From Septoria linicola (Eukaryota; Ascomycota; Dothideomycetes; Mycosphaerellales; Mycosphaerellaceae): DNA of 64,000 bases. A program made the translations under genes and the position numbers. Shown in pieces: positions 1-9,563 of this stretch. Location: the NCBI GenBank assembly GCA_024114885.1, contig CP099423.1, forward strand, positions 682,001 to 746,000, in the 5' to 3' direction. The notes beneath the pieces were generated by a model. That model had not been told where the DNA came from. It saw only the letters and a list, made by a program, of their open reading frames with translations, and did no database searches. How positions within the stretch are numbered: position 1 is the first letter of the stretch; the number at the start of each line of letters is the position of its first letter.

Positions 1-101
1 GGCGACACGGTCTCTCTGAGCGTGAGCAAGCTCAGCGGCCCAGTGAGTGGTTTCAAAAATGAGATAATCTTGAATGTGACCGTAGTCACGTTTCAGAGAT
101 T
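1..101 (-). CDS. possible coding exon of a minus-strand gene continuing beyond the left edge
   Basis: On the minus strand one frame stays open for 33 codons from the end of an intron-like unit (acceptor at 102) to the window edge. The other two frames hit stops at once. The peptide contains KRDYGHIQDYLIFETTHW and ...AAELAHAQRDRVA, which I do not recognise. No start codon is visible here, so the start must lie upstream on this strand (right of 347) or the segment is non-coding. If the micro-exons at 154-292 are included the frame meets TAA. If they are skipped and 348 is joined to 101, the frame stays open. Confidence 0.3.
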
Positions 102-347
102 CTGAGGTGGTGTTAGTCGGTGGCGGTGGTGGTGAAGGTCGGAGTGGACTTACAAACTGACTGAGGTGGAGGTTAGTGGAAAGTCTTGAAGAGGTAGGTT
201 GGTGGTGAGCTTACAAAGAACAGATCTGGTTGGCGTCAGCGAGGTTGGCGGAGATGGCGTTTTGAAGATCGGAGACTCACACTACACTTGATCTGTTCGA
301 TCTGTTAGTGTATGCGTCGTTGAATGAGTGGTGAAAGATGGACTCAC
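102..347 (-). other. array of four intron-like units separated by 7-12 nt micro-exons
   Basis: Read on the minus strand there are four consecutive units of 55, 55, 54 and 52 nt: 347-293, 280-226, 214-161 and 153-102. Each starts GTGAGT, GTGAGT, GTAAGC or GTAAGT, has a CTAAC or CTGAC branch-site motif 10-15 nt from the end, and ends in CAG. They are separated by 12, 11 and 7 nt. This could be the spliced 5' leader of a gene to the left, nested (twin) introns removed stepwise, or tandem insertions of intron-like elements. The splice signals are seen directly; splicing itself is inferred. Confidence 0.5.
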
Positions 348-366
348 CTAAGCCAAAAGGCAAAGG
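348..366 (-). repeat. copy 1 (interrupted) of a 31-nt duplicated sequence
   Basis: The 19 nt at 348-366 plus the 12 nt at 281-292 together equal the uninterrupted 31 nt at 859-889. In this copy the two parts are separated by the 55-bp intron-like unit 293-347. Confidence 0.7.
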
Positions 367-858
367 AGCATGAGAGAGAAAGGCAGGTCTGCTTTGTCGG
401 CTGTCCGAGAGTTATCAGCGCGAGCTCGGCAGAAGCGGCCCGCAGCGAGACCAATTGTCAGAACTAACTAGTGGGACTGCCGCGCCGTTGATGCGCCGTA
501 AAGCATTCAGAAGGCCAACTCCCAAGAGACGTTGATAAAGATGCCGTATCAAGTATGAGAACCGGGACAGGCCCAACACCGCTGATGGTCCAGTATAATG
601 CTCTTGAGGTGAAGGCTACTCAAGCATTAGGGCTAAAGAATATCGAGGCCCTATCTGATCTTACTACATATACTTGCCATCGTTTCTTCGCACTCAGGAA
701 GGTTACGACTCTATCTCAGCCATCAGGAAGGCAACCTTAGCTGAAGCTTTTGTGTCTCTCCATATTATTAGGTCTGGATGTTCATTCACTTGCATCCGCT
801 GATTACATAATCTGTGGGGAAACTGGCGTTTGGCTTATATTGCGTGCCGGTAAGTTCC

Positions 859-889
859 ACTACACTTGATCTAAGCCAAAAGGCAAAGG
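859..889 (-). repeat. copy 2 (uninterrupted) of the same 31-nt sequence
   Basis: Identical over 31 nt to the joined flanks of the 293-347 unit; similarity stops abruptly on both sides. On the minus strand the 19-nt half reads like a pyrimidine-rich 3' splice site ending CTTAG, preceded by a CACTAAC motif near 900-906 and a possible GTGAGC donor at 944. A TATAAA motif (minus strand, about 1000-1006) and a long pyrimidine run (950-985) look like a fungal core promoter for a minus-strand transcript. Confidence 0.65.
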
Positions 890-1009
890 CTTTGGAAGTG
901 TTAGTGATGTTGAAAGCTTTGATTTGGACTTGGAGTTAGCTCACAGCGATAAAGAAAAAAGAGAAAAGAAGAAGAAGAGGAGCGCTGGCGAAGGAAAGCT
1001 TTATAGATA

Positions 1010-2438
1010 GAGGCCACTAGCGCCATTTTGGCCTGACGATCAATGTTTGCTTCGCTGCCTCACAAACAACCACCTCGTTCAAGCCTCTCCTCAGATATAT
1101 TAACATGTTTCGCCATTATCCTGATCCTCAATCGCAATCGTCTCGAACTGGTGAGCCTTTGGAACACGTCAGCAAATCATTCCACATTCCCAGCACTGCC
1201 TTAGTGATGCGAACCGATTGTTTTGGCCGAGCTACGCCTGCCCAGAGTCGGAGTGCAGCGTCAAGTAACATCGAGCCTTCTTCAAGCGACAAGCCGTTCA
1301 GTTGTCGACGTTGAGCGGCAAGTGTGCACCGCATCAACCCAAACTCTCACACCTCGCCACTTCTCATCTTACTCGGCTTCGGTTTATGCAAAGGCAGTTG
1401 TGAACGACCACCGGTCGAACGAATCGAGACAGCCGAGTTCACCGTGATCCTCAAGCTCGCAACACGCCTTGGCGCCCATACCTTCAAGGTCTTGATTACA
1501 TTTCTACCTACGCACGAGACGAGATCTAATGCGAATCACAATAAGAAGGCCTGCTTCTTGTAACGCGATGAGATGCTCTGCGTCGGCAATCACTCAGTAA
1601 TCCAGGAACCACAGCCAGTCCCACAAAGACCAAAGAGAAGTTCCAGTAGGCGTCCTCGTATCATAGCCAGGATATTCATCATGCAGTAGGCCTCTGGAAT
1701 ATCATCCGACATCGAGATGTGTACAATCTTACGCAACCGCTACTGGGGACGACCAGGCTTCAACGTCACGACGGCCATGTTCAGGAGTTCCAGGTATGAG
1801 AGTTATATCTTATGGTGTGCGTAGGTGATTTGGGTACAAATTTGTACAATGACGATGTGCACCTCGATGCCACAAGGGCGCTGCACGTGGGAAGAAGGAC
1901 CAAATAGAGCAGTCTTCGTTGCCTCGCGATCAATGCGACACGCGGGTACATATCGAGCTACACGGCTGTGGTTCACCTAAGAAGACTATCAGCATATGAT
2001 CTGTCGGAGAGCGATAGCTGAGGCAGTCAACACGCTTACTGAATTGCAACAGCGTTCCGGCGCGTTGCTCACACATCGAGATTCAATTGACCAGCGACGA
2101 ATATCCTCGCATTGAGCCAAGCAATAGCCTGCAGACAGTTCCGTCCACCTTCAAAGTTGCAAGCACCCTCGTCTCTGCACACACGGCCGCCTCCCGCACT
2201 ATATGCAGCACGAAAGTGACAAGATAAGTCACACTACTCTCCAAAACTCCCACCTCCTCTCCCCCTTTCGGCAGACCTTCGGCACGGTAAAATTCCGGCT
2301 CTCACGCGACATATCCACTTGGTCGAACATGACATCAGAAGACAACATCGAGCCACTACTCCGTTCTCGCAGCAAGCAAATCGACATGTTAAAGCTTTGC
2401 TATAGCATATCTTCGGAAGGACACTGTAGTTGTCGAAT
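1010..2438. other. intergenic, no supported gene
   Basis: Short open frames here have no recognisable product, no consistent splice structure and non-ATG starts in several cases. I see no RNA gene or repeat. The right end is the presumed promoter of the oxidoreductase at 2439. Confidence 0.5.
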
Positions 2439-3550
2439 ATGACCGGCGGAGGCGAGCAACAGAGAGTCGTTGCACAATGGACGTTACCGACGACAAAGGG
2501 ATTCCAATCTCTGGTGCTGGTCCCGGTTGCTACGCTGGACTCGCTGGCGGACGATAAAGTGCGAGTGAGGTTACATGCTGCGAGCTTGAATTATCGGGAT
2601 CTTGTTATTGCCAAGGTGAGTACGATATCGGCGGGAGGATATGTAGATACTGACATCTGCTGCAGGGCGGCGTTCCTGGTAACGTCAACTCTGGGGTCGT
2701 GCCTGGCTCTGATGGTGCTGGTGTGGTCGAAGCTGTTGGCAGCAAGGTGACCAAGTTCAAGCCTGGAGACAGAGTCGTGACACATCTCACGCCGTCTGTT
2801 CCCGATACCGTTGCTCCATCGATGAAGGACATCTCCGCTGGCTTAGGACAAGCGATCGATGGTACCCTCCGCGAACGTGGCAATTTCCACGAATCGGCAT
2901 TACTCCACGCACCTCGCAACAATAGCTTTGCGCAAGCTGCTACTCTGACATGCAGTGGTCTGACAGCGTGGAATGCACTCTTCGGGCTGAAAGGCCGCGA
3001 GGTTCGAGCCGGAAGCTGGGTGTTGATCCAGGGCACCGGTGGCGTGAGCGTTGCTGCACTGCAATTCGCTGTGGCAGTTGGAGCGAACGTTGTAGCCACA
3101 ACATCCAACAGCGAGAAGGCGAAACTCCTGGAAGACCTGGGCGCAAACTATGTTGTCAACTATCGTGAACACCGAAACTGGAGCGCAGTGGCAAAGAAGT
3201 TGACTCCAGAGCAGCGAGGATTCGATCTCATTGTGGATGTCGGAGGAGACAGTACATTGTCGGAGTCGTTGGAGGCTATACGGACAGATGGTATTGTGGT
3301 CTTGACGGGACTTCTTGGAGGTGCTGAGCAGCCGGTAGCGATGCTGTCTGCACTACGATATGGCTGTACCGTGCGAGGTATCCTGCTCGGCTCGCGACAG
3401 CAGTTCCGCGAGATGATTGAATTCGTGGAGGAGCAGAACTTGCAACCTGTGCTAGACTTCCGGACATGGGACCTTGAGGAGGTGAAGAGAGCATACGACT
3501 GGTTGGAGAACCAGAAGCATTTTTCCAAAGTTGTGATCAAATTAGCATGA
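2439..3550 (+). CDS. NAD(P)-dependent MDR oxidoreductase (zinc-type alcohol dehydrogenase-like)
   Basis: Two exons (2439-2615, 2666-3550) give 353 residues. The 50-bp intron starts GTGAGT and ends CTGCAG, and joins K59 to GGVPGNVNSGV. The N-terminal GroES-like half has RLHAASLNYRDL and PGSDGAGVVEAVG, as in medium-chain dehydrogenases. The Rossmann part has the nucleotide motif GTGGVSVAALQFA near residue 195, then ATTSNSEKAKLLEDLGA. The typical structural-zinc cysteine cluster is not obvious, which places it nearer the quinone-reductase/YogA-type branch than the classical alcohol dehydrogenases. The ATG at 2439 is the first in frame. Substrate cannot be told. No co-oriented neighbour suggests a pathway. 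Confidence 0.88.
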
Positions 3551-3871
3551 GAGGGCATGAACTCAGTGCTGGCTTTAATGTAGATTTCCTGTTCCGTAGA
3601 TGTGCTTCATCATTGCTCCCTGAGGAGTCCGCTAGGAGCAGCATCACTGTTTGGCGTTGGTTGAGACCTCGCCGTGGATCTCGCACGCGGCCGAACGCTC
3701 GCAAGCTTGATCATAAGCTGCATCCTCGATGACAGCACGCATAGCATCATCTTCAATAATGTATACTATTCGCTCTGTGATAGTCCCTCCGCAACGTGAC
3801 GCCTCGATGTCTCGCATGCCAAGGATGCTGCTACCATGGCAACCGGAGCCATGCTTGTTGAAGTGTATACA
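3551..3871. other. intergenic, nothing recognised
   Basis: 3' flank of the oxidoreductase up to the left terminal repeat of the AT-rich element. No gene seen. Confidence 0.5.
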
Positions 3872-3903
3872 GCTCGCCCGACCTCGTTTTTCCTTGGCCT
3901 GAC
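3872..3903 (+). repeat. left terminal inverted repeat (32 bp)
   Basis: Exact reverse complement of 4603-4634. Confidence 0.92.
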
Positions 3904-4602
3904 GGTAAAAGTCGTGGGATTCCCTTGGCCTGACTCAGTTTCTACTGACCTAACCGCGTTTTATGCCTATAAAGCTAAATTAGTAAATGCCAAGAAGTGA
4001 TTTAATTAGTGCCCGTATTTTCTAAGCCTAACCTCGTTTTCTATCGAGCTAACCTCGTTTTTTCTTTTATAAACATTCCTAAAACATTCTATAAACGTTC
4101 TAGTAATATTCTTATATTTCCTAGGTAGTAAAGATAATCTACTTCTAGAGCTTTATATAAATATAAGTATAGAATAATTTAAAAACGTTTCTAGAACGTT
4201 TCTAGAACGTTCCTAGAGTAAGTATAATAGATCTACTTACTAGCTCTAACGAGTATAAGAAATATAAGGCTAATATTAAGAGTAAATATTTCTAAAACAT
4301 TCTAAAAATATTCTAAAAATATTCTAAAAATATTCTAAAAATATTTTAGCTAGCTAGAGAAGCCTATATAAATATAGGCGAGCTATACTACTACGCTACT
4401 ATTAGCGTAGTAAATATAGTATAAGGCTTATTTTTAGAATATCTTAAAAACATTTCTAAAACGTTTTGTTCTAGAAACGATAAGCGATTACGTAACTAGG
4501 TACAATGTGGGAAGAAGGAAATTAAAAGAATAAGTGGGCTGACCTCGTTATAACTAACCTGACCCCGCTATCCTTAGCCTGACCTCGACCAGCACGGACC
4601 AG

Positions 4603-4634
4603 GTCAGGCCAAGGAAAAACGAGGTCGGGCGAGC
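4603..4634 (-). repeat. right terminal inverted repeat (32 bp)
   Basis: Exact reverse complement of 3872-3903. Confidence 0.92.
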
Positions 4635-4823
4635 GTAAAACACCTTGAACAGCGGCCACACTGCGGCCTCAGCGTCCCCTGGACCAGTCAAACGACTTGG
4701 GTGTGCATAACGTCCCTTGCTTCACTTCACACAATCGCTTTGTACCACTGCTGCACGAGAAACGCACGACGGAAACGAGCACGAAGTGAAGTGAAGAAGG
4801 AACAAACAAACAGAAAAGATACA

Positions 4824-5575
4824 ATGGTACGTGCCTTCCTTTGCGATCTGGCAGTCTTGGCAGGCAGTCGCGCGTCGCTGGTTGGACAGAAACAACACTG
4901 CGGGAGTGGGGCCTCTCCTTCTCGAAGCAACAACAACAAGCAGGCAGAAAAGCACGACAGTCGCAGTCACAAGCCAAATCTTGTTTGTGCGACGCGAACA
5001 GCCCAAAACAATACGGCAGCACTTTTTGCCAACTTGAGCGCAAAACACCACAACCTAGACGACGGCTAACGCGAACATGTCGGATCAGGCACAATCTACC
5101 AACTTCAAGGAGGCCTTCTCCCTCTTCGACAAGCGCGGCACCGGACGCGTGCAAATCGACTCGCTCGGCGACCTCCTGCGCGCCTGTGGCCAAAACCCAA
5201 CTCTCGCAGAGATCAAAGACTTGGAGCACCAAGTCGGCGGAGACTGTACGTTACCCCGTGCCTCCTACCACCACCATTCTCTCATCATACTAACATGTAA
5301 TGAAACTCACAGTCGACTTTGACTCCTTCACCCGCGTGCTCAACCGCCCCGGCGGTTTCCGCGACCCCGGCGAGCCCGAAGAATACTGCCGCGGCTTCCA
5401 AGTCTTCGACAAGGACCTCACGGGCTTCATTGGCGTGGGCCAGTTCCGCTACATTCTGACGAATTTGGGCGAGAAGATGAGTGATGATGAGGTGGATGAG
5501 TTGCTCAAGGCTGTGGATACGAGTTCGGGAGAGCTGAATTATGTGGATATGGTGAAGATGATTTTGCAGAATTGA
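4824..5575 (+). CDS. cdc4: Cdc4-type myosin essential light chain (EF-hand protein)
   Basis: Exons 4824-4826 (ATG only), 5089-5245 and 5313-5575 give 140 residues, close to the 141 of fission yeast Cdc4. The protein runs AFSLFDKRGTGRV, LLRACGQNPTLAEI, then VLNRPGGF, GFQVFDKDLTGFIGVG and LGEKMSDDEVDELL, all signatures of the Cdc4/Mlc1 light chain that binds IQ motifs of type II and V myosins in cytokinesis. EF-hand loops are degenerate, as usual in this family. Intron 1 (262 bp) starts GTACGT directly after ATG and ends after CTAAC...CAG, giving M-AQSTNFKEAF. The alternative is an internal start at 5077 (MSDQAQST..., 143 residues). Intron 2 (5246-5312) is certain. Confidence 0.85.
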
Positions 5576-5928
5576 GACCACTCTGGAAGGAGTGGGGAAT
5601 TGAGTGGTAGTTGAAGTGGACGGGAACTGGAACTGCTATGGTGTATGCATGCATTATGATGAGCGAAGATGCGTTTTTGGCGTTTTGGGGGGAGATGGTG
5701 GGCAATCCTTTGAGCTCGTTTTGTGGGCGAGGAATTAGTCTCAGCAGGACAGGACACGGGCTTGGAAGAGACGCAATGAGCTGGGTCAGAGATGTCTGAT
5801 AGTAGATTCACGAGTTTGTCGAGATACGTGCTCCAAGTACAACAAGACGGCCTTTCTACTTTTGTTCTTCTGCTTCCCAATAATTGTCTCAATACAGGTA
5901 CAAATTACGTTACCAGTGTGCAAGCACT
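5576..5928. other. short convergent intergenic region
   Basis: Holds the 3' ends of the light-chain gene (+) and the unknown gene (-). No other feature seen. Confidence 0.5.
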
Positions 5929-6628
5929 TCAGAATGACTTTCCACGCCCATTCTCCTTCTCACCAACAGTGCTCCCCATCACAGTATCGCCTTGAGCAGA
6001 CTGCTCCTGACTCGGCGGCTGATGAGGTCTCTCTGGAGTCATCGTATCTCCCTTTCCATATCCCAACGCTTGTTCCGCTTCATACGGGTGTTCGCGTTGA
6101 TGTTTTTGTAAGTCTCGATAGGATTGCAGCAGGGTTCTTGATGATCATGTTAGCATTGGTACATGGACGAAGGTGTGAGTAGAGGTTAACGTACGACGAA
6201 TCAATCAACTCCTTTCTCAAATCTATAATCTTCTGACTCAGTGACTCAATCGTTGCGCCGGCTGGGACGGTGAAAGTCAAGGGAGAAGTGCCGTTGGGGA
6301 ATTGTCTTCGCGAGAGGTCGGACTCCTCCTCTCGTTGTATGTTGGCTTTCGCTTTTGAGCCAGTGTGCCCGTACTTTGCATTCGCATCACTCTGCAAAGC
6401 CAGAGGATTCGTCGGGTCGAGTTCACGGAGCTGACCTTGAGCTTGATAGAGTTGCGCTTCGATCTGTCCGACTTTCTTGTCGAGAGGGGCGATCATGCTG
6501 ATCAGTTGGGTTGGGGCGGCGGTGCCGACGGATATAGATGTTGATGATGTGGTGGAGGGGGTGTAGCCTGCTGCTGACGAGGAGGTGGACGTTGAGGGAG
6601 TATAGCCTTTGTTATCGCGTTGGTGCAT
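5929..6628 (-). CDS. protein of unknown function, coiled-coil-prone
   Basis: Exons 6628-6195 and 6136-5929 give 213 residues. The 58-bp intron has GTACGT, a GCTAAC branch site and ends TCATCAAG; splicing keeps the frame open for 69 further codons, which supports the model. The N-terminus is low-complexity Ser/Thr with two copies of GYTPST. The middle is a predicted helical stretch (IAPLDKKVGQIEAQLYQAQ, then ATIESLSQKIIDLRKELIDS and LLQSYRDLQKHQREH). The tail is Pro/Gln/Glu-rich. No signal peptide or known domain is recognised. The ATG lies only 21 bp after the stop of the upstream same-strand gene, so the two may share a transcript or belong to one gene with an unseen intron. Confidence 0.6.
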
Positions 6629-6649
6629 GTTTCTGTTCGGACCATGTAG

Positions 6650-7551
6650 TCATGGGATAGCGTCTCGTTTCTGGTCAGAGAAGACGGCATTGCCTTCTGG
6701 ATCGGAGGGGTCTTCGGATTGCGATTCGGCTTGACGGTCTTGTAGGACTGCCTTTTCGGCGGTGTGTGGTTTCTCGCACTCGGGTATGACTTGGTTGCTT
6801 GGGGTCCGAATTGTCCATTTTTCGCAGCGACCTGATGTGATCTTTGTGCCCACGAGGACGTAGTCCTGTCAAGTTACATCAGTGCCGAGCTTTCTTCATA
6901 CCAAGAAACTGTAATCCATACCTGATGGCCAGCAGGCTCATACACCCAAAGATCACACTTTGGCCACAGTACCTTCTGCTCGTTCTGATCCAGACTCCAA
7001 GTGCCGCACTTCTTGTCTCCCGCTTGCTCGATGGCAGTGTCGACATAAGTCAAGCTTGGAGGAAAATCAGGCTTGAACGAAGGTTCCTTCTTCGCGTCAC
7101 GAGTTTCGTGAGCAAGGTCAAGTTTTGGCAGAGTATCGATGATCTTGTTGCTACTCTCATGTAGCTTGACGTCGGTGCAGTGTGAAATGATCTTGTTTTC
7201 CTGGACGATGACTTCCCAGTGCCCGCAGCGTCCATGGATGAGTCTTGTGCCAACCAAGACGTAGTCCTACCATACTGTCAGCCACTCGGTGACCTTGACG
7301 GAGGCTTAAATACATACATCTTGCTGAGATATATCAAGCTCCCAGTTATCACAGGTCGGGTAGTATGTATTCTTCTCAGTCTTTTCTAGACTCCAGTCAG
7401 TACACCGCTTGTTTGCAGCTGGCTCGATGGCGGCGGCGATGTAAGACTGAGCGGCATCTTCACTATCAGGCTTGAATGAAGGTTCCTTCTTGGGTAAAGC
7501 TATGGCACTGGAAGCGCCAAGCAAGATGCCAGAAACGATTGCAAACTTCAT
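6650..7551 (-). CDS. secreted protein with repeated cysteine/tryptophan modules
   Basis: Exons 7551-7318, 7266-6922 and 6865-6650 give 264 residues. The start MKFAIVSGILLGASSAIA is a clear signal peptide. The mature part is a tandem repeat. A first half-module (KKEPSFKPD...AIEPAANKRCTDWSLEK...PTCDNWEL) is followed by DYVLVGTRLIHGRCGHWEV...SHC. The same pair recurs as KKEPSFKPD...KKCGTWSLDQ...PKCDLWVY and DYVLVGTKITSGRCEKWTI...PEC. Both introns (51 and 56 bp) fall at the same place, just before DYVLVGT, so exon and repeat boundaries coincide. Cysteines are regularly spaced and probably disulfide-bonded. The C-terminal 40 residues are charged. I do not recognise the family; an extracellular or wall role is inferred from the signal peptide alone. 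Confidence 0.75.
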
Positions 7552-8143
7552 AGTGGTTGTCGTGGCTGGTGAACAGAGGGAACAGCAATGTGTGAGCTGG
7601 AAATCCAGAACGAGGCGAGCATCTCGCGAGTGCGAAGTACATGATATCTTCGTATCGTCATTGCCCGTTATCGGTATGCGCGAGGTGATGTTGTCGTCTG
7701 TAGAGCTACTTGCCTAGAAAGTCAAGTCGTACTAGTGTTTAGTGGTAGCTCATGGGAACGGAGTTTCCGGATGGCGCGGAAGGAAGAGCAATTCTGCTTA
7801 CCTGCGACACTGATGGTCGGACGTGAAGACTGTCGATCTCGATGATAGATACATCTGCAGTCTAGATCTTCTGATTCATCTTCGAATGCGTGATGCACGA
7901 GATCAGCTCGTCATGGCTGTGGGCAAGACAACTGCTCCAAATCGTACTGATTGACGTGCGTCCTTCGTCACTCGCGCGTACGCATAGAGAATGCGAGTGG
8001 TCGAATAGTGTCTCATTCGTCAATCCCTTGTCAATCGCAGACAACGAGACTGCAAGACATTAGGTCTTGATCTGTTAAGCATGCTGCTACTGGCGAAGAA
8101 TGTGGTGTTGGACCACACCAGCAGCCTTCAAGGCCACTACACA
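7552..8143. other. intergenic: promoter of the secreted gene and 3' flank of the HIT gene
   Basis: No open frame with a recognisable product. The stretch should hold the promoter of the gene starting at 7551. Confidence 0.5.
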
Positions 8144-8819
8144 TTACAACTCGCCCTTGATATTCCCCTCAGTAATCCTGTCATCGCGATACAAGCCCGT
8201 CTCCTCATCGCGAGCCATTTCTTCTCTAAGCCATTTTGCTTCCTTCTCCATCTCTTCCTTTGATCGCGGCTTCCTGTCTTCGTCCTGAGCCCACTGGCCA
8301 GCTTCTCTCTTCTCGGCCTCCTTCTGATGGCCACCTACGTTCCCCTCTTCGCCTTCCAGCCACTCGTGCACCTTGTCACCCTCGCCTGGGTCGCCCTTCA
8401 CGCGAGGGATGATGTGACAGTGCACGTGTGGCACGCTCTGACCGGCAGCAGCACCATCTTGCACAGCAATATTGAATGCTTCTGCCTTGTAGACGCGTTT
8501 CAGCGTTTTCTGCACGCGGGTGACAGTATTGAACAGGTCGCTGATTTCTTCACTGGTCAAGTCGGATAGATGGGGCTTCACGCGTAGTGGAGAAACGAGA
8601 ACGTGACCAGGCAGCAGAGGCTTGAGATTGACGACGGCAAAGGAGAGGGGAGTGATGTGGAAGACCTGGCAGAGGAAGTACTTAGCCTGGGATAGTCCTC
8701 ATATCGTGGCAATATTGTCATGGCAGCTGTACTTGAGATGTCACATTGAAGTTGGCGAATTTGATGACTCGCCCAGCTCGACCTGGTAGAGCCATATCCG
8801 GCGCCTCGTTATTGCTCAT
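8144..8819 (-). CDS. Fhit-type bis(5'-adenosyl)-triphosphatase (HIT family)
   Basis: Exons 8819-8733 and 8686-8144 (46-bp intron) give 209 residues. The protein follows the Fhit/Hnt2/Aph1 layout: FLCQVFHITPLSFAVVNLKP, PGHVLVSPLR, LFNTVTRVQKTL, then the catalytic histidine triad HVHCHIIPR near residue 125. Enzymes of this family split Ap3A and related dinucleotides into AMP plus a nucleotide. The first exon encodes a short lead (MSNNEAPDMALPG...) placed where Fhit proteins begin. The C-terminal 60 residues are highly charged (KEAEKREAGQWAQDEDR...), longer than in the human protein but usual for fungal copies. The start at 8819 is the only ATG before the intron in frame. Confidence 0.9.
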
Positions 8820-8999
8820 TGATGTCTTCTGTCGTTGTTTGTAGGATTGAGCACGAAGTGATCTGAGTTGTGAGCGTCGAACAAGTTCACTCGCCTCGGC
8901 TCAACTTCACTGCGCGTCGTGTGCTGTCACGTCATCCAGCGATACAGCTCCAAGTGCTTCCGATTGCTCTCTTCCTCTCCACACTGTACAATTACGACC

Positions 9000-9563
9000 A
9001 TGGCCTCCAAAGCAATAGACATGAGGGCAGCAGCTGCCAAATTCTTCACAGCATCACATTTCGCCGTAGCAGGTGCCTCATCAGATCCCCTCAAGTTTGG
9101 CCATCGCATATTCGCGTGGTATCTGCAGAGAGAGCTGCCAGCCATGCCCCTGAACCCGACCATACCTTCCGTCACTGTTCGCAGTAGAGACTTTGATACT
9201 GTCCCTTCGCCCTCAAAAGTGACGGATCCCAAGACAACTAGTCTCAGCGTCATCACGCAGCCTCCCGTGACTGCCAAATTGCTGCAGGAAGCCAAGGAAG
9301 CTGGAATTCATGCTGTGTGGCTACAACCGGGCAGCTTCACAGACAAAGAGCTAGAGTATGCCATCAAACACTGGCCTGATGCTGCAGTGGGTGGCTACGC
9401 AGACGGCACGGTGGGTGGCGAGGGCTGGTGTGTTCTAGTTGATGGAGAAACTGCTATGGAAGGAGCGAAGAGCTTGTCAACGAACGCAGAAGCTGCAGAG
9501 ACCGGCAAGCCTGCGAGAGATCCAAGGCCCAGACGGCAAGCCAGACGCACTCACAAGTTGTGA
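9000..9563 (+). CDS. CoA-binding domain protein (YccU-like)
   Basis: Single exon of 187 residues. The Rossmann-like CoA-binding domain starts FFTASHFAVAGASSDPLKFGHRI and continues through PLNPTIPSV, SVITQPPVTAKLLQEAKEAG and HAVWLQPGSF to GGEGWCVLVDG. This is the order of the CoA_binding_2 family, whose exact biochemical role is mostly unknown. The ATG at 9000 follows 'acgacc' and precedes the conserved domain directly. After VDGETAMEGAK the last 30 residues are Arg/Pro-rich and unlike the family; the alternative frame from 9439 stays open much longer, so the true C-terminus could differ. Confidence 0.82.
   Translation: MASKAIDMRAAAAKFFTASHFAVAGASSDPLKFGHRIFAWYLQRELPAMPLNPTIPSVTVRSRDFDTVPSPSKVTDPKTTSLSVITQPPVTAKLLQEAKEAGIHAVWLQPGSFTDKELEYAIKHWPDAAVGGYADGTVGGEGWCVLVDGETAMEGAKSLSTNAEAAETGKPARDPRPRRQARRTHKL

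Larger units (their letters stand above)
3872..4634. mobile_element. 763-bp AT-rich element with 32-bp perfect terminal inverted repeats, MITE-like
   Basis: Bases 3872-3903 and 4603-4634 are perfect 32-bp inverted repeats beginning GCTCGCCCGACCTCG. Both are flanked by TA one or two bases further out (3866-3869 and 4636-4637), suggesting TA target duplication as for Tc1/mariner-type elements. Subterminal copies of a 'cct(g/a)acctcg' motif recur inside both ends. The interior (about 3960-4540) is very AT-rich, with 'attctaaaaat' repeats and a short palindrome near 4400-4412, and has no open frame. It is too short to encode a transposase, so it is a non-autonomous or decayed DNA transposon, probably RIP-mutated. 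Confidence 0.8.

Noticed and set aside
2605..3108. 167-codon minus-strand frame
   Set aside because: Antisense shadow of the MDR oxidoreductase.
5077..5088. 5077 as the only start of the Cdc4 light chain
   Set aside because: Possible, but the ATG at 4824 with a canonical intron gives 140 residues, closer to the family; kept as the alternative.
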